64,000 nucleotides of DNA from Aeromicrobium terrae (lineage in GTDB: Bacteria; Actinomycetota; Actinomycetes; Propionibacteriales; Nocardioidaceae), in the NCBI RefSeq assembly GCF_008039565.1, contig NZ_VDUX01000002.1, forward strand, positions 124,001 to 188,000, given 5' to 3'. Of the stretch, positions 8,398 to 16,939 are shown in pieces; the stretch's first letter is position 1, and each line of letters starts with the position of its first letter. The notes beneath the pieces are model-generated. The model saw nothing but the letters and a program-made list of their open reading frames with translations, was not told the origin of the DNA and did no database searches. Both the position numbers and the translations under genes were made by a program.

Positions 8398-9432
8398 GTG
8401 AGCACCGAGGGGCTCGACACCGACGCGCTCAGCACCTGGCTCGACTCCGCCGCGCCCGGCCTGCTCGAGGACCCGCTCGAGGCGTCCCTCATCACGGGCG
8501 GCAAGTCCAACCTCACGTACGCCGTCACCGACGGGACGCGCGAGGTCATCGTCCGCAGGCCTCCCCTGGGGCACGTCCTGGCCACCGCGCACGACATGTC
8601 GCGCGAGTACCGCGTGATGACCGCCCTCGCGCCGACCGACGTACCGGTGCCGGAGACCTTCGCACTCTGCGAGGACGAGTCCGTGATCGGCGCGCCGTTC
8701 TACGTGATGGAGCGCGCGGCGGGCCTGGCCTACAGCCGGGCCGACCAGCTCGCCGGCCACGGCCCGGAGCGCACGCGGGCGATCACCGAGCGCCTGGTCG
8801 ACACCCTCGTCGACCTGCACGCGGTGGACTACGAGTCCGTCGGTCTCGGCGACTTCGGGCGCCCGGAGGGCTACCTGGAGCGTCAGGTCGCCCGCTGGAA
8901 GAAGCAGCTGGACGCGTCCCGCAGTCGCGAGCTGCCGGGCATGGACGACCTGATCGCGATGCTCGACGCCGACATCCCCACCGGCGGCGACTCGACGATC
9001 GTCCACGGCGACTACCGGCTCGACAACGTCCTGGTCGACGACTCCGACTCGATCACCGCCGTCCTCGACTGGGAGATGTGCACGCTCGGCGACCCGCTCA
9101 CCGACGTCGCGATCCTGCTGGCGTACCAACAGCTCGCGGAGGCCGCTCCCCCGGGCACGACGGCGGGGCTCGTCACCGACGCGCCGCGCGCACCGGGATA
9201 CCTGCCCCGCGACGAGGTGCTCACGCGGTACGCCGAGCGGTCCGGACGTGACGTGAGCGACCTGCACTTCCACGTCGCCTTCAGCTTCTTCAAGCTGGCC
9301 GTCATCCTCGAGGGCATCCACTACCGCCACAGCCACGGGCAGACGCTGGGTGCCGGCTTCGACGGCATCGGCGACCTGATCGAGCCGTTGATCCAGGCCG
9401 GACTGCACGCCGGGAGCGCTACCGACCAGTAG
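8398..9432 (+). CDS. Phosphotransferase-family protein (APH/ACAD10-like)
   Basis: 344 residues from a GTG 4 bp after fabG. Kinase-like fold: ITGGKSNLTYAV (nucleotide loop, about 31-42), catalytic loop HGDYRLDNVLVDD (about 202-214) and metal site VLDWEMCTLGDPLTD (about 222-236). This family is the one fused to acyl-CoA dehydrogenase in eukaryotic ACAD10/11, where it phosphorylates 4-hydroxyacyl-CoA, so an acyl-CoA-linked kinase role is plausible and antibiotic resistance is not implied. Co-transcription with fabG and the presence of acyl-CoA dehydrogenase genes under the same operator support the lipid assignment. Substrate not determinable. Confidence 0.85.
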   Translation: MSTEGLDTDALSTWLDSAAPGLLEDPLEASLITGGKSNLTYAVTDGTREVIVRRPPLGHVLATAHDMSREYRVMTALAPTDVPVPETFALCEDESVIGAPFYVMERAAGLAYSRADQLAGHGPERTRAITERLVDTLVDLHAVDYESVGLGDFGRPEGYLERQVARWKKQLDASRSRELPGMDDLIAMLDADIPTGGDSTIVHGDYRLDNVLVDDSDSITAVLDWEMCTLGDPLTDVAILLAYQQLAEAAPPGTTAGLVTDAPRAPGYLPRDEVLTRYAERSGRDVSDLHFHVAFSFFKLAVILEGIHYRHSHGQTLGAGFDGIGDLIEPLIQAGLHAGSATDQ

Positions 9433-9442
9433 GGTTGGCGGC

Positions 9443-10063
9443 GTGACGGCCGAGATCCTCGAACCCCGCCGCCGCCCGACGCAGGAGCGCAGCCAGAAGA
9501 AGTTCGACCACCTGCTGCAGGTGGCGCGTGAGCTGCTGCTCGAGGTCGGCTTCGAGGCGTTCACGATGGAGGAGGTCGCGCGCCGCGCCGGCCTGCCGAT
9601 CGGCACGCTCTACCAGTTCTTCCAGAACAAGTACGTCATGGTCTGCGAGCTCGACCGCGTCGACGCCGTCGCCGTCCGCCAGGAGCTCGAGCAGTTCGCC
9701 AGCGAGATCCCCAGCCTGGACTGGCTGAAGTTCCTGGACCGGCTCATCGACCACGTGGCCGCCCTGTGGGCCAGCGACCCGTCCCGCCGCGCCGTGTGGC
9801 ACGCCGTGCAGTCGACGCCGGCCACGCGCGCGACCGCCGCCGTCACCGAGCGCGAGCTCGCCGCCGACGTGGCCCGCGTGCTCGCGCCGCTCACCCCCGG
9901 CACGCCCCGCGATCGTCGCCGCATCATGGCCGAGGTGATCATCCACGTGGCCTACTCGATGCTGAACTTCTCCATCCGCGACGGCCAGAGCCACGAGGAG
10001 GCCGTCGTCGAGCTGAAGCGCCTGCTCGCGGCCTACCTGCTGTCGGCCGACACGTCGAGCTGA
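9443..10063 (+). CDS. TetR-family transcriptional regulator
   Basis: 206 residues from a GTG. N-terminal helix-turn-helix typical of TetR: FDHLLQVARELLLEVGFEAFTMEEVARRAGLPIGTLYQFFQNK (about 19-61). The C-terminal ligand domain is all-helical and unassigned. It follows the phosphotransferase gene by 10 bp and is probably in the same transcript, so it may report on the substrate of that cluster. It could be the factor binding TGAGG-N4-CCTCA upstream of the carboxylase, but nothing in the sequence proves this. Its stop abuts the convergent DUF202 gene directly (10063/10064). Confidence 0.9.
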   Translation: MTAEILEPRRRPTQERSQKKFDHLLQVARELLLEVGFEAFTMEEVARRAGLPIGTLYQFFQNKYVMVCELDRVDAVAVRQELEQFASEIPSLDWLKFLDRLIDHVAALWASDPSRRAVWHAVQSTPATRATAAVTERELAADVARVLAPLTPGTPRDRRRIMAEVIIHVAYSMLNFSIRDGQSHEEAVVELKRLLAAYLLSADTSS

Positions 10064-10399
10064 TCAGGTCCCGGCGCTCACGGCCAGGACCGTCACCGCG
10101 ACCGCGGACGCACCAGCCACGACGGACACCAGCGCCGGAAGTCGTCCGTCGCGAAGCAGGAGTGCGAAGCGGGGCTCGGCGACGGAGGCCGCGGTCCACG
10201 GTCCGCGACGCAGGTAGGTCAGGACGAGCCAGAGGGCGAAGACGACGCAGCCGGCGCTGAGCACGACGGCACCGGAAGCCCCGTCGTCGAGCGCGACCTT
10301 CGCCACGAACAGCTCCACCACGACGTACGAGAGGGTGGTGCGTCGCCACGCGAGCATCGTGCGCTCCTGCTGCGCGCCCGGTGGCGGCTGACCGGTCAC
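10064..10399 (-). CDS. DUF202-family membrane protein, short form
   Basis: 111 residues. It starts with QQERTMLAWRRTTLSYVVVE, the ERT-x-LAW-x-RT signature of DUF202 proteins, then has three hydrophobic segments (about 20-36, 43-62, 87-107). Small inner-membrane protein of unknown function. The start overlaps the stop of the next DUF202 gene by 4 bp, making a tandem pair at the end of the transporter operon. Confidence 0.85.
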   Translation of the reverse strand: MTGQPPPGAQQERTMLAWRRTTLSYVVVELFVAKVALDDGASGAVVLSAGCVVFALWLVLTYLRRGPWTAASVAEPRFALLLRDGRLPALVSVVAGASAVAVTVLAVSAGT

Positions 10400-10764
10400 C
10401 CGGTCGACCCGACGACGATCATCGCCGCCGCGGTCACCGCGACGGCCGCGACCAGCACCGCACCGGCCGCGTTGGACGGCAGGGGCCGCCCCTCTCGGAG
10501 GGCACGCTCGGTCCGGACCCAGCCGACCCAGGCCTGGAGCGCCGCGGCCAGCCCGGCCACGGCCAGGAGCGTGGAGGCGCTGCGGGCCAGGGCGTCCGTG
10601 ACGTCGAGGTCGAAGGCGTGCACGCCAGCGGCGCCGGCCAGCAGCGCGAGGGTCGTCCGGATCCAGGCGAGGAATGTCCTCTCGTTGGCGAGCGAGAACC
10701 GCGGGTCCGGCTCCTCACCATGGTCGTACAGCCCTCGGGGCCATCGCTGTTCCGTGTCGGTCAT
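10396..10764 (-). CDS. DUF202-family (YidH-like) membrane protein
   Basis: 122 residues with the signature DPRFSLANERTFLAWIRTTLALLAG (about 20-44) and three membrane segments. YidH-like proteins occur widely; a transporter-accessory or ion-related role has been suggested but not settled. It lies 4 bp after the metallo-hydrolase gene and overlaps the shorter DUF202 gene by 4 bp, so it reads as the tail of the seven-gene operon that begins with the CoA-transferase. Confidence 0.88.
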   Translation of the reverse strand: MTDTEQRWPRGLYDHGEEPDPRFSLANERTFLAWIRTTLALLAGAAGVHAFDLDVTDALARSASTLLAVAGLAAALQAWVGWVRTERALREGRPLPSNAAGAVLVAAVAVTAAAMIVVGSTG

Positions 10765-10768
10765 GCCG

Positions 10769-11557
10769 TCATCGAGCCTCGAACGGGTCCCACGTCCCGT
10801 CGAGGACCTCGATCACGCGGACGTCGTGCGCCGGCAGCGGCAGCCAACCGTTCTGAGTGACTTGGTCGATGGACCGGCGCCAGGCCGTCAAGTCGTGATG
10901 GATCCCGGGCGGGACCCGTGTGGCCCTGGCACCGGCCCGCGGGACCACCCCGCCGAGGTTGTCGTACGTGGTGAAGAGGTCGCCGCACAGGAGGAAGGAC
11001 CGGTCCGGACGCTCGACGAGCAGGGACTGGCTGCCGGGCGTGTGCCCCGGGGTCGGGACGATCACCAGGCCGTCGTCGAGTCGGACCACGCCGTCTATCG
11101 CATCGGTCCGGTCGAGGGTCGCCGACCACGACGGCGTCCGCCCCTGCTCCCAGGAGTCGTACGGCCGCCACTGCTCGACGTCGGGCGTGAACGCGAACCG
11201 GAGCTCCTCCCGCTGGACGAGGAGCCGGGCGTTGGGCACGTCGTCGAGCCCGACGCAGTGGTCCCAGTGGAGGTGGGACGCGACGACGGTCGTCACGTCG
11301 AACGGATCGACGCCCGCCTTGCGCAGGGCCTCGCCGACGCCCACGCGCCCGGAGACTGCGGGGCGCCCGGGCACCGCAGGAGCGTCCTCACCGGGAGGGC
11401 CGAGGTCGAACAGCACCGGCCCACGGGCCCCGCCCTGGACCAGGAACGCGTAGACCGGGACCGTCTGCTCGGCGCCGGCGCCCTGGCCGTAGAGCCCGAC
11501 GGACGTCGGCACTCCGACGAGCTCGGCGAGCCGCAACGGAGTGACGCTCAGCTCCAT
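10769..11557 (-). CDS. MBL-fold metallo-hydrolase, lactonase-like
   Basis: 262 residues. The metal motif HLHWDH (in VVASHLHWDHCVGL, about 94-107), a second histidine in TPGHTPGSQSLLV (about 168-180), an aspartate in LLCGDLFTTYDN and a final His (PAHDVRVIEVL) complete a dinuclear zinc site. The family includes AHL lactonases and other ester or lactone hydrolases. It sits 16 bp downstream of an ABC permease in an operon with a CoA-transferase, so I infer hydrolysis of an imported lactone or ester to an acid later activated as a CoA thioester. Cytoplasmic; no signal peptide seen. Confidence 0.87.
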   Translation of the reverse strand: MELSVTPLRLAELVGVPTSVGLYGQGAGAEQTVPVYAFLVQGGARGPVLFDLGPPGEDAPAVPGRPAVSGRVGVGEALRKAGVDPFDVTTVVASHLHWDHCVGLDDVPNARLLVQREELRFAFTPDVEQWRPYDSWEQGRTPSWSATLDRTDAIDGVVRLDDGLVIVPTPGHTPGSQSLLVERPDRSFLLCGDLFTTYDNLGGVVPRAGARATRVPPGIHHDLTAWRRSIDQVTQNGWLPLPAHDVRVIEVLDGTWDPFEAR

Positions 11558-11573
11558 CCGTCCTCCTTCGTCC

Positions 11574-12401
11574 TCATCCGGGGATGTCCGTGCTTCCCTC
11601 GCTCCATCCGAGCAGACGTCGCTCGACGAGCTCGAGCACCCCGGTCATCACGGACACCATCACGACCAGGACGAGCAGGATCGCGATGACGTTCGCGATG
11701 TTGAACTGACTGCTGTAGGTCTGCAGCAGGAGTCCCAGCCCGTTCTGCGCGGCGATCATCTCCCCGATCACCGCGCCGCCGGTGCAGTAGACGATCGTCA
11801 GCCGCAGGCCCGCGAAGAGGGACGGCAGGCACCACGGCAGTCGGACGTGCCAGAACAGCTGCTGCTCGCGAGCGCCGTAGAGCCGCGACATGAGCAGCAT
11901 GTCGCGGTCGACGTTCTTCAACCCGCCCATCACGGCGACCAGGACGATGAAGAACCCGAGCGACGTCGCCAGAGCCACCTTGGAGGTGGCGCCGATGCCG
12001 AACCACAGGATGAACAGCGGGCCGAGGGCGATGCGCGGCATGCTGTTGATCGCCGTGAAGAACGGCGCGACCAGCGCGTTCAGCGAGCGGTTGCGGTCGA
12101 GGACGATGGCAGCGGCGACGCCGAGGACGGCCGAGAGCCCGAAGGCGACGACGACCTCGTAGAGCGTGACCCGCAGGTTCGGCCACAGCTCCTCGCCGGT
12201 GAGGAGGTCCCACGTGGCCACGGCGACCTGGCGCGGCGTGGAGACGAAGGCCTCGTCGAGCCAGCCGATCTGGGTGCTCGCCTTCCACGCCAGCAGGATC
12301 GCGACGAGCAGCAGGGCCCGTGCACCTGCGAGGTATCCCGGGCGAGACAGGAGGCGGCCACCGCTGGAGGTGCGGACCTTGGTGAGCGTCGTGACGGTCA
12401 T
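11574..12401 (-). CDS. ABC transporter permease, NitT/TauT (SsuC) type
   Basis: 275 residues from the ATG at 12399-12401, which overlaps the ATPase stop by 4 bp; longer upstream readings run through the ATPase gene and are rejected. Hydrophobic throughout with about six membrane segments and the BPD-type cytoplasmic coupling loop (GEMIAAQNGLGLLLQTYSS, about 215-233). Forms the membrane channel of an importer for sulfonates, nitrate, taurine, aromatic acids or similar anions; the substrate is not readable. Part of the CoA-transferase operon. Confidence 0.92.
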   Translation of the reverse strand: MTVTTLTKVRTSSGGRLLSRPGYLAGARALLLVAILLAWKASTQIGWLDEAFVSTPRQVAVATWDLLTGEELWPNLRVTLYEVVVAFGLSAVLGVAAAIVLDRNRSLNALVAPFFTAINSMPRIALGPLFILWFGIGATSKVALATSLGFFIVLVAVMGGLKNVDRDMLLMSRLYGAREQQLFWHVRLPWCLPSLFAGLRLTIVYCTGGAVIGEMIAAQNGLGLLLQTYSSQFNIANVIAILLVLVVMVSVMTGVLELVERRLLGWSEGSTDIPG

Positions 12402-13216
12402 GCGCCCATCCCCCGTCGCAGCGCGTGCCAGGCGGCGCGATAGATCTCGTGGAACTCCGGGCTCTCCTGCAGCTCCTCGGACGATCTCGGCCGGGCGATC
12501 CGCACCGGGACCTCCTCGACGATGCCGCCACCGTTGGCCGCCATCACGATCACGCGGTCGGCGAGGACGACGGCCTCGCCGATGTCGTGCGTCACGAAGA
12601 CGACGGTCTTGCGGTTCTCCTCCCAGAGGTTGAGGAGATGGTTCTGGAGCACCAGCTTCGTCTGGGCGTCGAGCGCGCTGAACGGCTCGTCGAGCAGGTA
12701 GATGGAGCGTTCGACGGCGAACGCCCGGGCCAGGGCGACCCGTTGGCGCATGCCGTGCGACAGGGCGGCGGGCAGGAGACCGACCGCGTGCCCGAGCCCG
12801 ACCTTCTCCAGGTACGACTGAGCACGTCCGGGTCGCTCGCGCCGCGGGACGCCGGACAGACCCAACGCGTACTCCACGTTGGACTGCACGGTGCGCCACG
12901 GCAGCAGGGCGTCGCGCGCAAGGATGTAGGCGATGTCGGGCCGGCCCGCCGAGGGCGGTGAGCCCCCGACGGCGGCCGTCCCGGCGTCAAGCGGCACGAG
13001 CCCGGCCACGACGTTCATGAGCGTCGTCTTGCCGCAGCCGCTCGCCCCGACGATCGCGACGAACTCGCCCGGCTCGATCGTCAGGTCGAGGTCGGCGAAG
13101 ACGGGCCGGTCCCGGCCGAACGAGACGGTGACCTGGTTCAGCTCGATCCCGTTCGCCGAGGCCATCGACCCATCCTGTCGCGGTTCGTCGCGATCGACCA
13201 GGTTCGTCATGGACAC
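12398..13216 (-). CDS. ABC transporter ATP-binding protein, NitT/TauT type
   Basis: 272 residues. Walker A GASGCGKTT (about 55-63), Q-loop region, signature LSHGMRQRVALARA (about 147-160), Walker B YLLDEPFSALD and switch histidine VTHDIGEAV. Energises the importer with the permease 4 bp downstream. Its start lies 10 bp inside the 3' end of the substrate-binding protein gene. An internal ATG at residue 18 (MASANGIELNQV) could be the true start, which would leave a 42-bp gap to that gene instead of an overlap. Confidence 0.94.
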   Translation of the reverse strand: MSMTNLVDRDEPRQDGSMASANGIELNQVTVSFGRDRPVFADLDLTIEPGEFVAIVGASGCGKTTLMNVVAGLVPLDAGTAAVGGSPPSAGRPDIAYILARDALLPWRTVQSNVEYALGLSGVPRRERPGRAQSYLEKVGLGHAVGLLPAALSHGMRQRVALARAFAVERSIYLLDEPFSALDAQTKLVLQNHLLNLWEENRKTVVFVTHDIGEAVVLADRVIVMAANGGGIVEEVPVRIARPRSSEELQESPEFHEIYRAAWHALRRGMGA

Positions 13217-14262
13217 GTGTACTCCTTCGGTGCGACGTCAGCCACGAGGTCGGCACGGTCGTACACCTGCTTGAGCTGCTTGTTGTCGACAAGGAGCTGC
13301 TGCCACGTCTGCAGCGACTGGTCCTTGATGGTGACGCCGAAGCTGGGAAGGCTGTTCTTCACCATCTCCTTGTACTCGGCATCGTCCAGCGCCGGAACCG
13401 GGACGGACTTCTTGAGGATCGTGACCAGCTCGTCGAGGTTGGCCGGGTCGCGGTACCAGCAGAACGCGTCCTCGTTGGCCTTCACGAAGCGTTCGATCAT
13501 CTTCGGGTTGCTCGTGACCGCCTTCGACGAGGCCCACCAGCCGTTGTAGTCGAGGTTCGCGATCTCCTGCGGCCCCTCGCCGGCGACGAGGTCCACCGCG
13601 ACCTTGGCCTCGCCAGTCGACTCGGCAATCGACGGAAGCGGCTCGGTGGCGATGTAGGTGTCCACCGTCTTGTTCTTCAGGGCGGCGCGGGCCGGGTCAC
13701 CGAGCCCGACGGCCAGGAACGTGACGTCCTTGGCAGAGTGGCCGGACTTCGTGAGCAGGACCTCATCGAGGTACTGCAGCGAGACACCCAGCGCGATGAC
13801 GCCCCATTTGCGGTCGACGAGGTCGTCGATGACGTCGGGGAATCCGGAGCCGAGATGGGGTGTGTCGACGTCCGAGCGGACGAGGAGCTTGAACGGGACG
13901 CGCACCGTGTTGCCCGCGACCGCCCGCACGGGCAGGTTCTTGCTGACGGCCACCGCGAGGTTGTCGTAGGAGTTGTTCACGAAGTCCACGCTGCCGCTGG
14001 ACAGGCTGGCGGTCATCGCCGGGCCGTTGGGGATCTTCGTGAGCTCGACCTTGAGGCCGTTCTTCTCGAAGAAGCCCTTCTCCTGGGCGACCAGAGCCGG
14101 CATCGAGACAAGCGCTCCGGGGTAGTACGCGACCTTGGCGGAGATCGAGCCGCCGGAGGACGAGTCGTCGCTCCCGCTCCCGCAAGCGCCGAGGGTCAGC
14201 GCTAGCGCCAGGGCGCCGGCGCCGAGCCGGAGCGTGTTCTTCGGTCGGGTCATGGGGTTCAC
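13207..14262 (-). CDS. ABC transporter substrate-binding lipoprotein (NMT1/SsuA-like)
   Basis: 351 residues from a GTG at 14260-14262 with GGAGAC at good spacing; the ATG at 14251-14253 is the alternative (348 residues). Lipoprotein signal with lipobox LTLGACGSG (cysteine at about 27). The mature part resembles NitT/TauT binding proteins (YYPGALVSMPALVAQEKGFF; GSVDFVNNSYDNLAVAV). It would capture the substrate outside the membrane. It sits 70 bp downstream of the CoA-transferase. The binding residues do not identify a ligand. Confidence 0.92.
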   Translation of the reverse strand: MNPMTRPKNTLRLGAGALALALTLGACGSGSDDSSSGGSISAKVAYYPGALVSMPALVAQEKGFFEKNGLKVELTKIPNGPAMTASLSSGSVDFVNNSYDNLAVAVSKNLPVRAVAGNTVRVPFKLLVRSDVDTPHLGSGFPDVIDDLVDRKWGVIALGVSLQYLDEVLLTKSGHSAKDVTFLAVGLGDPARAALKNKTVDTYIATEPLPSIAESTGEAKVAVDLVAGEGPQEIANLDYNGWWASSKAVTSNPKMIERFVKANEDAFCWYRDPANLDELVTILKKSVPVPALDDAEYKEMVKNSLPSFGVTIKDQSLQTWQQLLVDNKQLKQVYDRADLVADVAPKEYTCP

Positions 14263-14332
14263 GATGTCTCCTTGATATCTGGATTGACGGACCGGATGAC
14301 GATCGGGAACACGTGCACCACTCCACGCATCG

Positions 14333-15517
14333 TCAGACCACCCCCCTGGTGTGCAGCGTCGCGATCTCGTTCTCGTCGAGTCCGACGAGATCTCGCAACA
14401 CGTCATCGGTGTGCTCGCCGAGCGCAGGGGCCGGCGTGCGGATGGTGCCCTCGAAGCCGGTGAAACGGCCGGCCGGCGCCTGCATGGCCCTCGGCCTCCC
14501 GTGGCGGTCCGGCACCCGGACGATGGAGCCACGCTCTGCGATGTGCGGGTCGGCGAAGATGTCCGCCGCGGAGTTCACCGGACCCGCGGCGACGCCGGCG
14601 GCGGTGAGGTCGACCATCAGCGACTCGAGGTCGTGCTCAGCAACGAAGTCGCTGACCCGCGCCTCGATCCTCCGGCGCAGCTGCACCCGGTCGGTCATGT
14701 CGCCGACGTCGGCGAGGTCGTCGGCTCCCATCGCCTTCACCAGGCGCTGCCACATCTGGTCGGTCGACGCGGGCAGGGCGAGCCAGTGACCGTCGCGCGT
14801 CCGGTACAGGTTGTTCGGACTGATGTGCGGGTTCTCGTTCCCCTGCCGCATCACCGGCTGGCCGGTCACGTCGTAGTCGGCGATGAAGTCCTCCATCATC
14901 CGCAGCAGCGGCTCGTACAGCGCGATGTCGACGAGTTGTGGCTCCCCGGTGAGGTCACGCTGGCGCAGTGCCAGCATCGCTGCGAACGCCCCATACATTC
15001 CGGTCACCCCGTCCGCGATCGGGTAGCCGGCGAACACCGGCGGCCCGTCCGGAGCCCCGGTGCGGTGAGTGAGACCGGCGAACGCCTCCGCGACGCGAGC
15101 GAAGCCCGGCCGGTCCGCATACGGGCCGGTGCGCCCGAACGCGCTGATGTGCACCATCACCAGGTCGGGTCGCCAATGCACCAGCTGGTCGAAGTCGATC
15201 CCGAACCGGCGCAGGGTTGCCGGACGGAAGTTCGTGATGACGACGTCGACGGTGCCGACGATCCGTCCGACGAGCTCGCCGGCCTCCGGGTGGTGCAGGT
15301 CGATCGTGACGCTGCGCTTGTTCCGCCCGAGCACCGACCAGTGGGCGGACTCGCCGTCCACCACGGGCGGGTAGGTGCGAGCGGGGTCGCCGGCCGACGG
15401 CTCCTCGACCTTGATGACGTCCGCGCCGAACTCGGCGAGGAGCGACGAGGTGAGCGGGCCCGCAAGGATCGTCGACAGGTCGAGCACCGTGATGCGGTCC
15501 AACGGCGCTCGCGTCAT
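14333..15517 (-). CDS. CaiB/BaiF family CoA-transferase
   Basis: 394 residues, normal length for class III CoA-transferases. N-terminal VLDLSTILAGPLTSSLLAEF and VIKVEEPSAGDPAR (about 30-50), then LGRNKRSVTIDLHHPE, FRPATLRRFG and the region DGVTGMYGAFAAMLAL with the family aspartate near 168. It moves CoA from a donor such as succinyl-CoA or formyl-CoA to a carboxylic acid. First gene of the operon with the ABC transporter and metallo-hydrolase, and divergent from the LysR gene, so it probably activates whatever the transporter imports. The acid cannot be named. Confidence 0.92.
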   Translation of the reverse strand: MTRAPLDRITVLDLSTILAGPLTSSLLAEFGADVIKVEEPSAGDPARTYPPVVDGESAHWSVLGRNKRSVTIDLHHPEAGELVGRIVGTVDVVITNFRPATLRRFGIDFDQLVHWRPDLVMVHISAFGRTGPYADRPGFARVAEAFAGLTHRTGAPDGPPVFAGYPIADGVTGMYGAFAAMLALRQRDLTGEPQLVDIALYEPLLRMMEDFIADYDVTGQPVMRQGNENPHISPNNLYRTRDGHWLALPASTDQMWQRLVKAMGADDLADVGDMTDRVQLRRRIEARVSDFVAEHDLESLMVDLTAAGVAAGPVNSAADIFADPHIAERGSIVRVPDRHGRPRAMQAPAGRFTGFEGTIRTPAPALGEHTDDVLRDLVGLDENEIATLHTRGVV

Positions 15518-15640
15518 AACCCGTGCCTTTCATGAGAAGCCCTCGACTGGTCGTCGATGGCTCCACTTTTGCCGACCCCGCCCGAGACGGGAACACAGCA
15601 GGACCTACCGGCGGTGAAAGCTTTTGGTTATCGTCGAGCC

Positions 15641-16561
15641 ATGCGAGTCGAGCGGGCACGCTACTTCCTGGCGGCCGTGGAGACGGGATCGTTGCGCGCC
15701 GCGGCGGCCCGTTGCGGCATCAGCCAGCCGGCCATCGGGCAGCAGATCGTCCTGCTCGAGGAAGAGCTCGACGTCGTGCTGCTGACCCGCAGTCGCACTG
15801 GCGTGCGTCCCACGCCGGCGGGCCAGGCCCTGATCGAGCCGCTCACCCGTCTGGTGACCGCGGAGGACGGCGTCCTGGACGCGGCCACGGAGTCCGGCGG
15901 GGCGTATCAGGGCCGCGTGGCCATCGGCGCCGTCTCCGCAGCGGCCGAGATCGTCATCGCGCCGATCGTCGGCCTGCTGCGCAAGGACCACGCCGGCCTG
16001 CGCTTCTTCGTGTCCGAGGCGTCGTCCACGGAGATCGAGGCGGCGGTGGCGACGGGCGATCTCGACCTGGGCGTCGTCAGCGAGCCCGCCGGCCCTCCGC
16101 CCACGTCCGTCTCGCGCATCCACCTGTTCTCGTCGTCGGTGGGCATCGTGGTCCGGGTCGACCACCTGCTGGCCGAGCGTGACTCCGTGGCGTGGAAGGA
16201 CCTCGAGACCTGGCCGATCGTGACGCTCCGCGAGGGGACCGTCCTGTGGGGCCGGCTCCACGACGCGCTTCCGGCGGCGGACGTGGTCGTGCAGTCCGCC
16301 TCGGCGCGCTCGGTCAGGCTGATGGTCGCCCAGGGTGCGGGCATCGGGATCGTCGGGTCGGCCGGACACCCCGACGACGACGCCGGTCTGCGGTGGATCC
16401 CGATCCGCGACGCGGAACCTCTGCGTCTGTGCCTGGTCCAGCGGTCGGACACGCGTCCGTCGCGCTCGGCGCTGACGGTCCGGCGCCTGATCACCGAGCA
16501 GGCAGAGGGGCTGGACGTCGACGGCGTCGCCGCGAGGCCGGCGTCACGTGCTGCGGACTAG
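15641..16561 (+). CDS. LysR-family regulator
   Basis: 306 residues from the ATG at 15641. N-terminal winged helix: ARYFLAAVETGSLRAAAARCGISQPAIGQQIVLLEEEL (about 6-43), followed by an effector domain with GRVAIGAVSAAAEIVIAPIV. Divergent from the CaiB-type CoA-transferase across a 123-bp gap, the classic arrangement for a LysR that controls the facing operon in response to the substrate or a CoA ester. Its 3' end overlaps the convergent acpS by 18 bp. Confidence 0.92.
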   Translation: MRVERARYFLAAVETGSLRAAAARCGISQPAIGQQIVLLEEELDVVLLTRSRTGVRPTPAGQALIEPLTRLVTAEDGVLDAATESGGAYQGRVAIGAVSAAAEIVIAPIVGLLRKDHAGLRFFVSEASSTEIEAAVATGDLDLGVVSEPAGPPPTSVSRIHLFSSSVGIVVRVDHLLAERDSVAWKDLETWPIVTLREGTVLWGRLHDALPAADVVVQSASARSVRLMVAQGAGIGIVGSAGHPDDDAGLRWIPIRDAEPLRLCLVQRSDTRPSRSALTVRRLITEQAEGLDVDGVAARPASRAAD

Positions 16562-16939
16562 GACCGCGTAGGCGGTCGCGTAGTCGCCGTCGTGGCTGAG
16601 GGAGATCTCGATCGAGACGTCCTCCAGGTGCTTGGCGACCTCGCCGTGCAGGCGGATGCGCGGACGGCCCCAGGCGTCGGTCACGACCTCGATCAGGCCG
16701 AGGGCCTCGTCGCCCATGACCGGCGCCGAGCCGTGCAGCGACGCCGACCAGGCCTTCACCACCGCCTCCTTCGCGGCCCAGCGAGCCGCGAGGTGGCGGG
16801 ACGCATCGGTGGTGCGACCGTTCGCGTCCCGCCGCTCCCCCGGCGTGAAGACGCCCTCGAACCGCGACCCGGGCTGCTCGAGCTGCTCCGCGAATCCTGG
16901 CACGTGCACCAGGTCGACCCCGACGCCCAGGATCGTCAC
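16544..16939 (-). CDS. acpS: Holo-ACP synthase (4'-phosphopantetheinyl transferase)
   Basis: 131 residues. The two metal-binding signatures are present: VGVDLVHVPGF with aspartate 9, and RWAAKEAVVKAW with glutamate at about 58. It attaches phosphopantetheine from CoA to the carrier domain of FAS-I, which in bacteria (unlike fungi) lacks its own transferase domain. The start overlaps the fas stop by the ATGA arrangement (16936-16939), so the modifying enzyme is translationally coupled to its target, as in mycobacteria. Confidence 0.95.
   Translation of the reverse strand: MTILGVGVDLVHVPGFAEQLEQPGSRFEGVFTPGERRDANGRTTDASRHLAARWAAKEAVVKAWSASLHGSAPVMGDEALGLIEVVTDAWGRPRIRLHGEVAKHLEDVSIEISLSHDGDYATAYAVLVRST

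Noticed and set aside
7491..8597. Upstream extension of accD through the fabG region
   Set aside because: The extension is antisense to fabG and has no family similarity; GTG at 7490 with GGGAGA fits. The ATG at 7514 overlaps the operator.
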